A stretch of 61,793 nucleotides of DNA from Lentibacillus saliphilus (GTDB taxonomy: Bacteria; Bacillota; Bacilli; Bacillales; Amphibacillaceae). Shown here one piece after another: positions 1 to 8,546 of the stretch. Below the pieces are notes generated by a model. It worked only from the letters and a program-made list of their open reading frames with translations, did not search any database and was not told where the DNA came from. The number at the start of each line of letters is the position of its first letter. Positions within the stretch are counted from its first letter, which is position 1. Location: assembly GCF_019093865.1 (NCBI RefSeq), contig NZ_JABJXD010000003.1, positions 310,715 through 372,507 of the forward strand, written 5' to 3'. A program made the translations under genes and the position numbers.

Positions 1-75
1 CTTTAGCCTTCCTACCTTTTTCTGCGGGGTCTTCGGACGCGTGCTGTTCCCGCTGGAGTCGCCGCCTTCCTTTTC
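1..75. repeat. GC-rich dispersed repeat fragment (cut by window edge)
   Basis: About 75 bases much richer in G+C than the following 350. They contain a GCGGGGTCTTCGG block and an adjoining GGAGTCGCCGCCTTCC block. I recognise this wording, from memory, as part of a long intergenic repeat scattered through several Bacillaceae genomes. It has no open frame of note and is truncated by the window start, so its full length and any partner arm are not visible. Confidence 0.4.
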
Positions 76-422
76 AGGTAACTCAGTATGTGCGTATATT
101 TCATAAATGAATGAACCTACATCATATATTAATTACTTGGGCGCTCTGAGACATTCCTAAATAATGGTCCTATGATTTTTATAGAAATCATTTTTCATGA
201 TAACTTCATACGTGCTTCTTTTCTATTGACATATTACCCAGGTCTTTCAAGCCACACACTCCTTGTCCAGTATCCTTGTATGAAATCAAACGTCTTGCGT
301 TATCTAACTAATTAACAGATAAACAAAGAGCTGTAGTTAGACTCTCTAAAAACCAGTTACTTATAAGTACTGTAGGCTGGGTTGCTAATCTACAGCGTTG
401 CTTGCAGTATAAATGACTATAC
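76..422. other. AT-rich intergenic stretch with no gene seen
   Basis: About 350 bases between the GC-rich repeat fragment and a minus-strand terminator. No frame with a ribosome binding site and no RNA gene was recognised on either strand. Confidence 0.5.
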
Positions 423-457
423 AAAAAAAGTACCAGGAGCAGCTAACTCCTAGTACT
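423..457 (-). terminator. Rho-independent terminator, leftward
   Basis: Arms at 429-439 and 447-457 (AGTACcAGGAG and CTCCTaGTACT) form a stem with a 7-base loop. Read leftward it is followed by a run of seven T. It can end transcripts from the small minus-strand gene at 609-773. Confidence 0.65.
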
Positions 458-467
458 TAGTATGCAA

Positions 468-573
468 GGCTGGGACAAAACTTAAAGTTTAACTCAAAAG
501 ACGAACAACGCTCAATATTTACGGAGCTGTGGTATTGTTCGTTTTTTCATTTAAATAAACCTCTTTTGTCCCC
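468..573 (+). repeat. Dispersed intergenic repeat, copy 1 (GGCTGGGACA family)
   Basis: The unit begins GGCTGGGACAAAACTTAA and closes with TTTTGTCCC at 564-572, so its ends (472-480 and 564-572) are inverted repeats of each other. An internal hairpin ACGAACAA/TTGTTCGT is followed by a T run. The first 45 or so bases are closely matched, on the opposite strand, by the copy at 44285-44392. Confidence 0.6.
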
Positions 574-608
574 GTTTTCTTTTTATCCATTAACAAAATA
601 AGTGGACG

Positions 609-773
609 TTATTTTTTTTGGTTGTTGAACGTATAGATGCCACGATTATTGTGCAGCTGATCTTCAACGACACCACTTTGATAACTTTCATTCAATTGAT
701 TTTGTACAGAGGCTACGCCGTCTTTATCCTCGAAAAAGGCTTGTTGTTTATCCTGATCTTTGCGGTCTGCCAT
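609..773 (-). CDS. Small hydrophilic protein, YozQ/DUF4025-like
   Basis: A 54-residue protein with a strong ribosome binding site (GGAGGTG, 5-6 bases before ATG). It is rich in Asp, Gln and Asn, with no membrane segment. The central stretch ASVQNQLNESYQSGVVED resembles the short DUF4025 (YozQ-type) proteins of Bacillus, whose function is unknown. It is transcribed away from the universal stress gene at 901 and probably ends at the 423-457 terminator. The call rests on a short pattern only; the gene itself is well supported by its start signal. Confidence 0.6.
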   Translation of the reverse strand: MADRKDQDKQQAFFEDKDGVASVQNQLNESYQSGVVEDQLHNNRGIYTFNNQKK

Positions 774-834
774 TGCATCTCACCTCCATAATTATAGCGT
801 GTCCAAATTAGACGATAAATTTGTGTGACTTTCT

Positions 835-863
835 TTTCCAATTAAGGTTGAAAGCGTTATAAT
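835..863 (+). promoter_or_regulatory. SigA-type promoter with overlapping candidate cre site
   Basis: TTTCCA at 835-840 and a perfect TATAAT at 858-863 are 17 bases apart, just upstream of the universal stress protein gene. The sequence TGAAAGCGTTATAA at 849-862 overlaps the -10. It closely resembles the catabolite-responsive element bound by CcpA (left half perfect, last CA replaced by AA). CcpA repression of this promoter is therefore possible but inferred. Confidence 0.5.
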
Positions 864-900
864 AGAGGTGAGGGAGAAAAGAAATCAGAAGGGATGTGGC

Positions 901-1341
901 ATGATGGAATTTAAATATGATCGAATCGTAGTTGCTGTTGATGGGTCTGACGCATCAGAAAAGGCGTTTAAAAAGTCACTTGAAATTGCTAAACGGAACA
1001 ACAGCGCCAAGCTCATTCTTGCCCATGTTGTTGACTCTCGGGCTTTTGCAACCATTGAAGTCTATGACAGAACCCTCACTGAACGTGCTGAAGAGTATGC
1101 AAAGGAATTATTAGATGATTACGTCGAACTCGCTAAACAAGCTGGTGTTGACGACTTAGTTCGAGTTGTCGAATACGGTTCTCCTAAAGTGAAAATACCT
1201 AAAAACATTGCCAAGGATTTTGATGCAGATTTAATAATTTGTGGTGCAACAGGGATGAATGCTGTAGAGCGCTTTCTAATAGGAAGCGTATCTGAAAGCA
1301 TCGCACGTTATGCGACATGTGACGTCCTTGTCGTCCGTTAA
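901..1341 (+). CDS. Universal stress protein (UspA family)
   Basis: A 146-residue single Usp domain. It opens with the usual strand ending VVAVDGSDASEKAF and closes with GATGMNAVERFLIGSVSESIARYATCDVLVVR-type features: the G-2x-G-9x-G-S/T ATP-binding pattern is visible near residues 120-135. Such proteins are cytosolic nucleotide-binding dimers linked to starvation and stress survival. The ATG at 901 follows AAGGGATG and is preferred over an upstream in-frame start at 868. The gene has its own promoter at 835-863 and converges on moaB, with a shared terminator between them. Confidence 0.9.
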   Translation: MMEFKYDRIVVAVDGSDASEKAFKKSLEIAKRNNSAKLILAHVVDSRAFATIEVYDRTLTERAEEYAKELLDDYVELAKQAGVDDLVRVVEYGSPKVKIPKNIAKDFDADLIICGATGMNAVERFLIGSVSESIARYATCDVLVVR

Positions 1342-1361
1342 CTCAATCACTTCGCTTAAAA

Positions 1362-1402
1362 ACAAAAGAGATTGCCCGGTTATACCCGGTCAATCTCTTT
1401 TG
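1362..1402. terminator. Bidirectional terminator between usp and moaB
   Basis: A long stem (ACAAAAGAGATTG with CAATCTCTTTTGT, inner CCGG/CCGG) with A and T runs on both sides. It overlaps the last codons of moaB, so it serves both convergent genes. Confidence 0.8.
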
Positions 1403-1908
1403 TTGTCTTTCGTCGCTTCGTTCACAACATGGTTTAATTCAGGTAAAATCAATTTGTGCATGGCGAGCTTTACTGCTCCAGATGATCCTGGTGTTACATA
1501 TATGGGGATATGACCACGTATTCCAGCAAGGGCTCGTGATAAAATCGCAGCTGACCCGATATCTTCCTGATAGCTTAACATCCTAAAGATCTCACCAAAA
1601 CCAGGCATTTCTTTATCGAGCATTGGACTAACAGCCTCAATGGTCACATCTCGGCCTGCAATGCCCGTACCACCATTCAACAATATAACATCAACATTCG
1701 ATGTTTGACATGCCTCGAACATCGTTTGGCGAATTGCTGATACATCATCAGAGACAATCTTTTTATGAACGACGTGATGCTGAGCATCCGTTAACATACA
1801 TGCCATCAATTGCCCACTCTTATCTGTGTCTGCCGTACGTGTGTCACTGACTGTAATAATAAAACAGTTTATAGGTTGACGTTCTTTTTTATGTTCAGCA
1901 ACAGACAT
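1390..1908 (-). CDS. moaB: Molybdenum cofactor biosynthesis protein MoaB/Mog family
   Basis: A 172-residue MoCF-binding-fold protein. The family adenylylates molybdopterin before molybdate insertion. The segments ITVSDTRTADTDKSG (about residues 19-33), LLNGGTGIAGRDVT (about 75-88) and VTPGSSGAVKLAM (about 138-150) are the family signature loops. The start ATG follows GAGGGG. The 3' end of the gene lies inside the shared terminator stem. It precedes ackA in B. subtilis order, with a 13-base gap, so it is probably the last gene of the ytxK-ackA-moaB transcript. Confidence 0.9.
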   Translation of the reverse strand: MSVAEHKKERQPINCFIITVSDTRTADTDKSGQLMACMLTDAQHHVVHKKIVSDDVSAIRQTMFEACQTSNVDVILLNGGTGIAGRDVTIEAVSPMLDKEMPGFGEIFRMLSYQEDIGSAAILSRALAGIRGHIPIYVTPGSSGAVKLAMHKLILPELNHVVNEATKDNKRD

Positions 1909-1921
1909 ATTACCCCTCCCT

Positions 1922-3109
1922 CTACCGGGAAATGAGATCGATTGTTTCCCGTGCGATCATCACTTCCTCATTCGTAGGGATAATGAGCACTTTAACAGGT
2001 GAATACGAATGATTGACATAGGTTTCCTTTCCCCGAACATCATTTAATTTAGGGTCCCAATACACACCCATAAACTCGAGACCTGTTAAAATCTTCTCCC
2101 TAACAACTTGACTATTTTCACCGACGCCAGCTGTGAATATAATGGCATCTACACCCGACATTCGCGCTGCATATGATCCAATATATTTATGAATTTTGCC
2201 GGCAAACACGTTAAGCGCAAGCTCTGCTCGTTCGTTATTGCCTGCTTCTGCCTCAATATCGCGAAAGTCGCTGGAGAAACCAGAGAGCGCCAATATGCCA
2301 CTTTCTTTGTTTAACACATGTACAACTTCTTCAGCAGTCTTACCGGTTTTCTCCATAATATATGGGATTAAAGCGGGATCGATATTACCTGACCGCGTTC
2401 CCATTGTAACGCCAGCAAGGGGCGTAAAGCCCATGGATGTATCTATGGAACGACCATATTCGATAGCAGCTACACTTGCACCATTTCCTAAATGGCAAGA
2501 AATGAGACGCAGATGCTCAATCGGGATTCCGAGCATTTCAGCTGCACGATGAGAGACATACTTATGTGATGTGCCATGGAAGCCGTATTTTCGAATCCCA
2601 TAGTCTTCATAATACTCATAAGGTAGACTATACAAATACGATTGTTCAGGCATTGTTTGATGAAATGCTGTGTCAAAAACAGCAACCATAGGTACATTAG
2701 GTAAGATATTTCGGAATGCATGAATCCCAGTTAAATTTGCAGGGTTATGCAGTGGTGCAAGCTCTGAAATATCTTCAATTTTATGAATGACGTCATCGGT
2801 AATCATCACAGCATCGCTAAAATATTCTCCACCATGGACGATCCGATGGCCAACGCCATGAATATCTGTAAAATCTTGAATGACACCTGAATCTAAAAGA
2901 CCATCGAGTAAATGCCGAACAGCTGCTTCATGATTCGGGATCGTCGTTTCGAGTTTTTTTTCGTCCCCAGCCGTTTTAATCGTAAATATTGAATCATCTA
3001 AACCAATTCGCTCTATCAACCCTTTAGTTAGTACCGTTTCATCCGGCATACGTATGAGTTGAAATTTAAGTGATGAACTACCAGCATTTATTGCAAGAAT
3101 GTTTCCCAT
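1922..3109 (-). CDS. ackA: Acetate kinase
   Basis: A 395-residue ASKHA-fold enzyme that interconverts acetate + ATP and acetyl phosphate + ADP in overflow metabolism. N-terminal motif [13 protein letters not shown], substrate loop [21 protein letters not shown] and CHLGNGAS are all present, so the active site looks intact. I chose the ATG at 3109, eight bases after GAGGAG, rather than the GTG three codons upstream. It lies 19 bases after ytxK on the same strand, as in B. subtilis. Confidence 0.96.
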   Translation of the reverse strand: MGNILAINAGSSSLKFQLIRMPDETVLTKGLIERIGLDDSIFTIKTAGDEKKLETTIPNHEAAVRHLLDGLLDSGVIQDFTDIHGVGHRIVHGGEYFSDAVMITDDVIHKIEDISELAPLHNPANLTGIHAFRNILPNVPMVAVFDTAFHQTMPEQSYLYSLPYEYYEDYGIRKYGFHGTSHKYVSHRAAEMLGIPIEHLRLISCHLGNGASVAAIEYGRSIDTSMGFTPLAGVTMGTRSGNIDPALIPYIMEKTGKTAEEVVHVLNKESGILALSGFSSDFRDIEAEAGNNERAELALNVFAGKIHKYIGSYAARMSGVDAIIFTAGVGENSQVVREKILTGLEFMGVYWDPKLNDVRGKETYVNHSYSPVKVLIIPTNEEVMIARETIDLISR

Positions 3110-3128
3110 AGCGTTCACTCCTCAGCGT

Positions 3129-4106
3129 CTATTCGTTGTATGCTTGAAACCATGCATTCATTTGTGCCATAATACTCGCCATTGCTTTTGATTCCTTAAA
3201 GGACGGGAGTTGTACGAGCAATGGTTGTTTCGGTGCTTCCGTGCCTTCACCTTTCTTTTGCAAAATGAGTATGCTCTTACGATTATGTTTATTTCGGAAT
3301 GCACTTTCTGGCAAGCCTAGCATACCGACAATATGGGCATGCTCACGGATAAACGTCTGTAGCTGCTCTGCCTGGTCACTCTCAAATAAAAATTCCGGAA
3401 CGATGAATATCAAATACCCAGCTGGCTTTGTGTAATTCAAGCTTTGTTCAATAAATAAATGATGTGCATATGCATGTCCCTCTTGACTGTTCAACTCATA
3501 GTTCTTTGCACGCACATCATCCGGATAATAGCCGACTGGTAAATCTGCAACAACCATGTCTACAGGATCAAGCAACATTGGTTGTAAACTATCCTGATGG
3601 AAAAATTCAATTTCACGCTTTTGCAGGTTTGCATTTAACACCGCTACATTAATCAATGTCGGGTCAACTTCTCCGGCATATGCAATTGTATCAGCTTTTA
3701 ATTGATCTAATACAACGGTTATCAAATTAGCCGTACCGCAAACAGGATCAAATAATGTTAATTGTTCCTTACCTTGACTAAGCTTCTCAGCGAGATATCC
3801 AATGATGAGCGCAATCGTCTCTGGTGTTATAAGATGTTGTTGTTGCGTTGAATCTCGCATTCCTTTTAATACAGCCAGTTGAATTGCTTTACGCATATGT
3901 TCTGCGTTAAATGCGTCTGAATTGATCGTCGCTACAGACGCCCTTAGCTGTTCTTTTACTTCATCAGAGAGCACGTCATCAGGTGATCCGTGTAACAATG
4001 TATCCATGCATATCGCCAGCTTATCTAAATAAGGCGCTTCTATATGTAGGGTATTAGTTGTATCATCTAACCATTGAAATAATTGTTCTACTTTTGATTT
4101 TTCCAC
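3129..4106 (-). CDS. ytxK: Class I SAM-dependent methyltransferase YtxK
   Basis: A 325-residue protein with an N-terminal helical part and a Rossmann methyltransferase fold resembling HsdM/N6-adenine enzymes. The SAM-binding segment LFDPVCGTANLI lies near residues 145-156, and a PV(D)MVVADLPVGYYP segment occupies the catalytic (N/D)PPF-like position. The variant DLPVGY replaces the usual NPPY, so target chemistry is uncertain. GTG at 4106 follows GGAGGTC and is better placed than the upstream TTG. It is the first gene before ackA. Confidence 0.85.
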   Translation of the reverse strand: MEKSKVEQLFQWLDDTTNTLHIEAPYLDKLAICMDTLLHGSPDDVLSDEVKEQLRASVATINSDAFNAEHMRKAIQLAVLKGMRDSTQQQHLITPETIALIIGYLAEKLSQGKEQLTLFDPVCGTANLITVVLDQLKADTIAYAGEVDPTLINVAVLNANLQKREIEFFHQDSLQPMLLDPVDMVVADLPVGYYPDDVRAKNYELNSQEGHAYAHHLFIEQSLNYTKPAGYLIFIVPEFLFESDQAEQLQTFIREHAHIVGMLGLPESAFRNKHNRKSILILQKKGEGTEAPKQPLLVQLPSFKESKAMASIMAQMNAWFQAYNE

Positions 4107-4235
4107 ATTTTGACCTCCGTACAACGATATATCAAGCGTTTCTATTGTACCAAGGTTTAGGCGGCTTGTACAAAAGTTAATCCGTTACTTCAAGTATAAA
4201 GCCCCATCCGTAATTGGAGGGGGCCCAATTTGACT

Positions 4236-4736
4236 TTATTGTGACGTTTTAGCAGCCTGTAATGCTGCCTCATAATCAGGGTGATTCGTCACCTCATCAA
4301 CATATTCTACATAGCTTATTTTATCATCCGAACCAACAACGAACACCGCTCTTGCTAAAAGCCGTAAATCTTTGATTAAAACACCGTATTTTTCACCGAA
4401 ATCGCCGCTTTTATGGTCTGACAAGAGGTCAAGGTGTTTAATGTCATTTGATGCCTTCCAGCGTGCTTGTGCGAAAGGTAAATCCATGCTAATCGTCAAT
4501 ACTTCGACGTTATCAAGCTTACTTGCTTCTTCGTTAAAACGCTTCGTTTCTTCCGCACATACACCCGTATCTACGGAAGGAACAGTCGCAATAAGCTTAA
4601 TTTTCCCCTTATAATCATTCAGCGATACACCCTTCAGTTCATTTGATACAACTTGAAAATCCGGTGCCTGTTCACCAACCGTTAATTCTTGTCCCACAAG
4701 TGTGATAGGTTCATGGTTAAATGTCACACGAGGCAT
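4236..4736 (-). CDS. tpx: Thiol peroxidase Tpx lacking the resolving cysteine
   Basis: A 166-residue atypical peroxiredoxin that reduces hydroperoxides. The peroxidatic cysteine lies in PSVDTGVCAEET. In E. coli, B. subtilis and S. aureus Tpx the resolving cysteine lies in the motif RFC or RWC after LPFAQ. Here that motif reads LPFAQARWKASND, so Cys is replaced by Lys and no other cysteine is present in the protein. It should therefore act as a 1-Cys enzyme needing an external thiol. Length and the rest of the fold are normal. The gene stands alone with its own leader. Confidence 0.93.
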   Translation of the reverse strand: MPRVTFNHEPITLVGQELTVGEQAPDFQVVSNELKGVSLNDYKGKIKLIATVPSVDTGVCAEETKRFNEEASKLDNVEVLTISMDLPFAQARWKASNDIKHLDLLSDHKSGDFGEKYGVLIKDLRLLARAVFVVGSDDKISYVEYVDEVTNHPDYEAALQAAKTSQ

Positions 4737-4822
4737 TACATCATTCCTCCCTTTAAAAAGTGTGTGATTTTCGCATTCCTTTCTTTTATGTCTTTCCCTA
4801 ACATCAGTAGGTTATAAACATG

Positions 4823-5299
4823 TTAAATATCGTAATGATAGTGTTCTTCGTCTTTATTTTTGTCTTTTTCATGACAGCCTTCCTTATTTGCTTCCTTATT
4901 TTTGGTCTTTTCTGCCCCTAGGGACTGATTGATCATCTGTTCAATCTTTACTGCAGCTTGAGGCGCTAGATCTAGAAGCTTTTCATAAATATGGGTTTGC
5001 TGATCGAGATGAATCATTTTTACATCCTTTTCCTTAACAATGAGAAAAGCAATAGGTGTGATGGAAACACCACCTCCACTTCCACCACCAAATGGCAGCT
5101 CTTGACTGGACTGACTCGTAGTGGTCGGCTGAAATTCGCTACCGCCTGCAGCAAAACCAAAGCCAACCTTTGACACAGGTATAATAATGCTTCCGTCCGG
5201 CGACTTGACCGGGTCTCCAATAATCGTGTTAACTTCAATCATATCTTTTAAATTTTCCATGGCAGTTGTCATTAATCCTTGAATTGGATGTGTATCCAT
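4823..5299 (-). CDS. ytfJ: Spore protein YtfJ (GerW family)
   Basis: A 158-residue member of the GerW/YtfJ family: forespore-expressed proteins associated with spore germination. The conserved core runs from HPIQGLMTTAMENLKDMIEVNTIIG through VSKVGFGFAAGGSEF and a glycine-rich loop FGGGSGGGVSI to about residue 115. The C-terminal 35 residues are Lys/Glu/His rich and variable. Strong RBS (GGAGG) before ATG. It is coupled to ytfI upstream (33-base gap), the B. subtilis arrangement, and is evidence that the organism sporulates. Confidence 0.9.
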   Translation of the reverse strand: MDTHPIQGLMTTAMENLKDMIEVNTIIGDPVKSPDGSIIIPVSKVGFGFAAGGSEFQPTTTSQSSQELPFGGGSGGGVSITPIAFLIVKEKDVKMIHLDQQTHIYEKLLDLAPQAAVKIEQMINQSLGAEKTKNKEANKEGCHEKDKNKDEEHYHYDI

Positions 5300-5331
5300 T
5301 AAGTATAGCCTCCATTTCTTCTTTTACCTTT

Positions 5332-5907
5332 TCATTGTGTATGTGTAGATGACCTGCGCAACAGCAGGTATACACTATACATAATCTGCCCCATGGTCAT
5401 AGAGAACATGCAATTCAACTGTGTTGATAAATATGTACGATCATATTGAGGGACCACTGCTATGTGAGGGTGTTTGGAGAATTGTGCAAATTGACTCATG
5501 TAGCCCACAATCATATATTTGATAGCCCATATCCCGCCGACTGCAAAGCCTGTCACGTCAGCCTCTCGCAACCCAAACTGCGTATACCAGTCCCATTTTT
5601 TAAAACGTACCCTTTGTAAGATGTCAATGAACGACCGCTTCATGATATTGATCTTTCCAATGGATATACGCGATGAATTTTTAAGTTGAGGTGTGTTGAG
5701 CCAAGCCGTTAGTAATTGTTCAAGGTCAACGTGTTGGTCGTTCGTCATAATAATCGTTTTCTTATACAGACACACTTTATAAAAATACGCTTTAATCACG
5801 ATATCATGTTGCTCTGTAGAATAGACCCCTTTAATATCAATATAAAGTCTGGATGCAAGAAAAATTACAACGAGAGCACCTAAGCAAATGGACACAATCC
5901 AAATCAT
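5332..5907 (-). CDS. ytfI: DUF2953 membrane-anchored protein YtfI
   Basis: A 191-residue protein with an N-terminal hydrophobic segment (about residues 2-19), then a basic soluble part ending in a DUF2953 core (around GLREADVTGFAVGGIWA, residues 115-131). Function unknown; in spore formers it is paired with ytfJ and expressed in the forespore. Start ATG follows GGGGATGG. No paralogues in the window. Confidence 0.8.
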   Translation of the reverse strand: MIWIVSICLGALVVIFLASRLYIDIKGVYSTEQHDIVIKAYFYKVCLYKKTIIMTNDQHVDLEQLLTAWLNTPQLKNSSRISIGKINIMKRSFIDILQRVRFKKWDWYTQFGLREADVTGFAVGGIWAIKYMIVGYMSQFAQFSKHPHIAVVPQYDRTYLSTQLNCMFSMTMGQIMYSVYLLLRRSSTHTQ

Positions 5908-6151
5908 ATCGCCATCCCCTAAATAATCTTTTATTTATTTTGTGCGAGAAGTGTTTATTTTACTCTATTCGTTTTGCTGAATTCCATTTGTAATCATGGT
6001 AAAATATATAAAGAACCATAATTTTTATAAATTCTCCTAAAGAGCGTTTTTTTAGCACTCTCATTGAAGGAGCCACTTTTCACTTTTTAGCTCAGGGTAG
6101 TGGAAGTACATAGTATCAGTTAATGCCACAACATAAATGGAGGTTTATACG

Positions 6152-6958
6152 ATGGATGAACGGACGTCTATTTATTTTTACTATAAGAAGGATGATGAAA
6201 TAGAAGCACAGCTAAGGCCTTTATTCACATTGGCTGAAGAAAATGGATTTACAATTGTAGAAGATCACAAGGACGCTCACATCATTGTAAGCGTTGGCGG
6301 TGATGGTGCATTTCTTCGGGCAGTCAGATATACAGGCTTTAGGCAGGACTGCCTGTATACAGGGCTAACCCGTTCAGATGAAGCAGGACTTTATTGCGAT
6401 TTTAACATTGATCATTTTGATGACATGATTGAAACAATGAAGCACGCAGAAAAAGAAGTAAGGAAGTTTCCGGTCATTAATGTACGTGTTAATGGCGAGA
6501 ACACTTATGAATGTTTGAATGAGGCAAGTATTCGTTCAACCATTATAAAAACGATTGTAATGGACGTCTATATTGATGATCATCATTTTGAAACATTTCG
6601 GGGAGATGGCTTAATTGTTTCAACACCAACAGGTAGCACAGGCTATAGTAAGTCCACTGGTGGTGCGGTAATAGATCCTAAGCTTCCGTGTTTTCAAGTA
6701 TCTGAACTTGCATCTCTAAACAATAATACGTACCGGACGCTTGGCTCTTCCTTTATATTAAATCAAGATCGAAAACTGCTTATTAAAATCGTCCAAGACG
6801 GAAATGATTATCCTGTCATTGGCTTGGACAACGAAGCATACTCCATCAGAAACATTCGTAGCATAGAGGTCACACTCGGGGACAAAGTGATTAAAACAGT
6901 GAAATTAAAAAACAACTCCTTTTGGGACCGTGTCAAGCGGACATTCCTTGAACAATAA
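6152..6958 (+). CDS. nadK2: NAD kinase (second Bacillus type)
   Basis: A 268-residue NAD kinase making NADP from NAD and ATP or polyphosphate. The diacylglycerol-kinase-like N-terminal lobe has the GGDGAFL motif (about residue 48), and the C-terminal lobe has CLNEASI and STPTGSTGYSKS, both conserved NAD-binding elements. Position between ytfI and the SASP gene corresponds to B. subtilis ytdI (ppnKB). ATG at 6152 follows GGAGG; the in-frame start 15 bases upstream has no such site. Confidence 0.93.
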   Translation: MDERTSIYFYYKKDDEIEAQLRPLFTLAEENGFTIVEDHKDAHIIVSVGGDGAFLRAVRYTGFRQDCLYTGLTRSDEAGLYCDFNIDHFDDMIETMKHAEKEVRKFPVINVRVNGENTYECLNEASIRSTIIKTIVMDVYIDDHHFETFRGDGLIVSTPTGSTGYSKSTGGAVIDPKLPCFQVSELASLNNNTYRTLGSSFILNQDRKLLIKIVQDGNDYPVIGLDNEAYSIRNIRSIEVTLGDKVIKTVKLKNNSFWDRVKRTFLEQ

Positions 6959-6977
6959 TCATCTACTTCATTAAATT

Positions 6978-7007
6978 AAGGAGCCACCTTTAAGGTGAGC
7001 TCCTTTT
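6978..7007. terminator. Bidirectional terminator between nadK2 and SASP gene
   Basis: Arms AAGGAGccACCTT and AAGGTgaGCTCCTT with a 1-base centre, T run on the plus side. The genes on either side converge here. Confidence 0.75.
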
Positions 7008-7025
7008 GCAATTGTTTTATTTAAT

Positions 7026-7232
7026 TTATTGGGATCCGCCGCCCATCTGCTGTTGAGCAGTTTGGACAAGACGCTTCGTAATCTCGCCACCGACAGAACC
7101 ATTTGCACGTGCCGTGTTGTCAGGGCCAAGCTGTACACCAAATTCTTGTGCGATTTCAGTTTTCATTTGATCCAAAGCTTGCTGAGCGCCAGGTACAACG
7201 AGCTGATTTGAACTATTGTTGTTGTAAGCCAT
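7026..7232 (-). CDS. sspA: Alpha/beta-type small acid-soluble spore protein
   Basis: A 68-residue DNA-binding SASP. The germination protease site EIAQEFG (residues 31-37) and the second conserved block [13 protein letters not shown] are typical. These proteins coat spore DNA and protect it from UV and heat, then are degraded for amino acids at germination. Strong RBS (GGAGGTGAG). The position next to thiI matches B. subtilis sspA, but paralogues are hard to tell apart. Confidence 0.93.
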   Translation of the reverse strand: MAYNNNSSNQLVVPGAQQALDQMKTEIAQEFGVQLGPDNTARANGSVGGEITKRLVQTAQQQMGGGSQ

Positions 7233-7341
7233 TATGTCTCACCTCCTTTGGTACACATAGAATGTGTGGAAATGAGACATAACATGCAATAAAATAGCTG
7301 GTAGTTGTTGCTACATATGTTATATCATTGTCAAGCTTGTG

Positions 7342-8544
7342 TTAGAGCAAGCCATCGAATTCATCTGTTGATGATACACCTGGTATTCTTGTGACGGTTT
7401 CAATGCCTGCTACAGCTTCGTCGATTAAATCTGTGAAATCATACTTCGCTTCATACTTTTGGATTTTTTCCTTTTGTGGTTTCGTTTTCGGCGATTTCGG
7501 AACAAACACTGTACAGCAGTCCTCATAAGGACGTACGGATATATCATACGTACCGATCTTTCTTGATATATGAATAATGTCTTCTTTATCCATCGCGATT
7601 AAAGGTCTTAAGATCGGAAAGCTTGTCACATCATTAATGGCATGCATGCTATACATCGTCTGACTTGCAACCTGCCCGAGACTTTCACCTGTTGTCATGG
7701 ATAAAATGCCATTGTCACGGCACACCCGTTCACTTATTCTAAGCATGATTCGACGCATAATCGTCATCGCATGGCTATCAGGCATTTCTCTGAAGATCGT
7801 TTGTTGAACTTTTGTAAATGGCACAATATGGATGTTAATTTTTGTTCCATAAGCTGTAAGGACATCAGCTAAATCCAACACTTTTTGTTTAGCGCGTTCA
7901 CTTGTAAATGGTGGTGAATGAAAATGAATTGCTTCTAGCTGAACACCGCGTTTCATCGCTAAATAGCCTGCTACAGGACTATCAATTCCACCAGATAATA
8001 ATAACAGTGTTTTTCCAGCTGTACCGACTGGCAAGCCTTTAGCACCAGGAGTAACCTGAGACGTTACATATGTCGCCTCATTTCGAATTTCCACTTTGAT
8101 TGCAACATCAGGGTGATGAACATCGACAGTATACCCTTCTGTGTTTTTCAAAAGATATGAACCGAGAAGCTGATTCATCTCTTGAGATCGATGTGGAAAT
8201 GTTTTATCAATACGCTTTACAATAATCTTAAATGTTTGGGCGTCAGTTGCTTTCGTAAGTGCTTCAAGTGTTGCCTTTTGAATTTGTTCTAAATCGCTTT
8301 CTAACTTCATTGCCGGACTCAAACTGTGAATACCGAACACCTTGCGACATTTCTCAATAATAGGCTCAGGTGCATGACCATTCAATAAAATAAACACACG
8401 CCCCTGTGTACGCTTTACTTTAATTCCTTCGTATTCTTTTAGAGCCCGATTAATATTGTCTTGGAGCTTTAAAAGAAACATCTTTCTATTTCCGCCCTTT
8501 AAGGCGATTTCGCTATAACGAACCATAATATGATCATATTTCAT
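7342..8544 (-). CDS. thiI: tRNA 4-thiouridine synthetase ThiI
   Basis: A 400-residue enzyme with an N-terminal ferredoxin-like domain, THUMP domain (about residues 60-165) and PP-loop AMP-forming domain (LLLLSGGIDSPVAGYL, about 178-193). It makes s4U8 in tRNA. The C-terminal rhodanese domain of the E. coli protein is absent, as in B. subtilis, where the adjacent dedicated desulfurase supplies sulfur directly. It lies 2 bases after nifZ, so the two are co-transcribed and probably translationally coupled. Confidence 0.95.
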   Translation of the reverse strand: MKYDHIMVRYSEIALKGGNRKMFLLKLQDNINRALKEYEGIKVKRTQGRVFILLNGHAPEPIIEKCRKVFGIHSLSPAMKLESDLEQIQKATLEALTKATDAQTFKIIVKRIDKTFPHRSQEMNQLLGSYLLKNTEGYTVDVHHPDVAIKVEIRNEATYVTSQVTPGAKGLPVGTAGKTLLLLSGGIDSPVAGYLAMKRGVQLEAIHFHSPPFTSERAKQKVLDLADVLTAYGTKINIHIVPFTKVQQTIFREMPDSHAMTIMRRIMLRISERVCRDNGILSMTTGESLGQVASQTMYSMHAINDVTSFPILRPLIAMDKEDIIHISRKIGTYDISVRPYEDCCTVFVPKSPKTKPQKEKIQKYEAKYDFTDLIDEAVAGIETVTRIPGVSSTDEFDGLL

Positions 8545-8546
8545 AA

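Noticed and set aside
6331-6366. Palindromic sequence inside nadK2 as a regulatory site
   Set aside because: It lies well within coding sequence encoding ordinary residues; likely chance.
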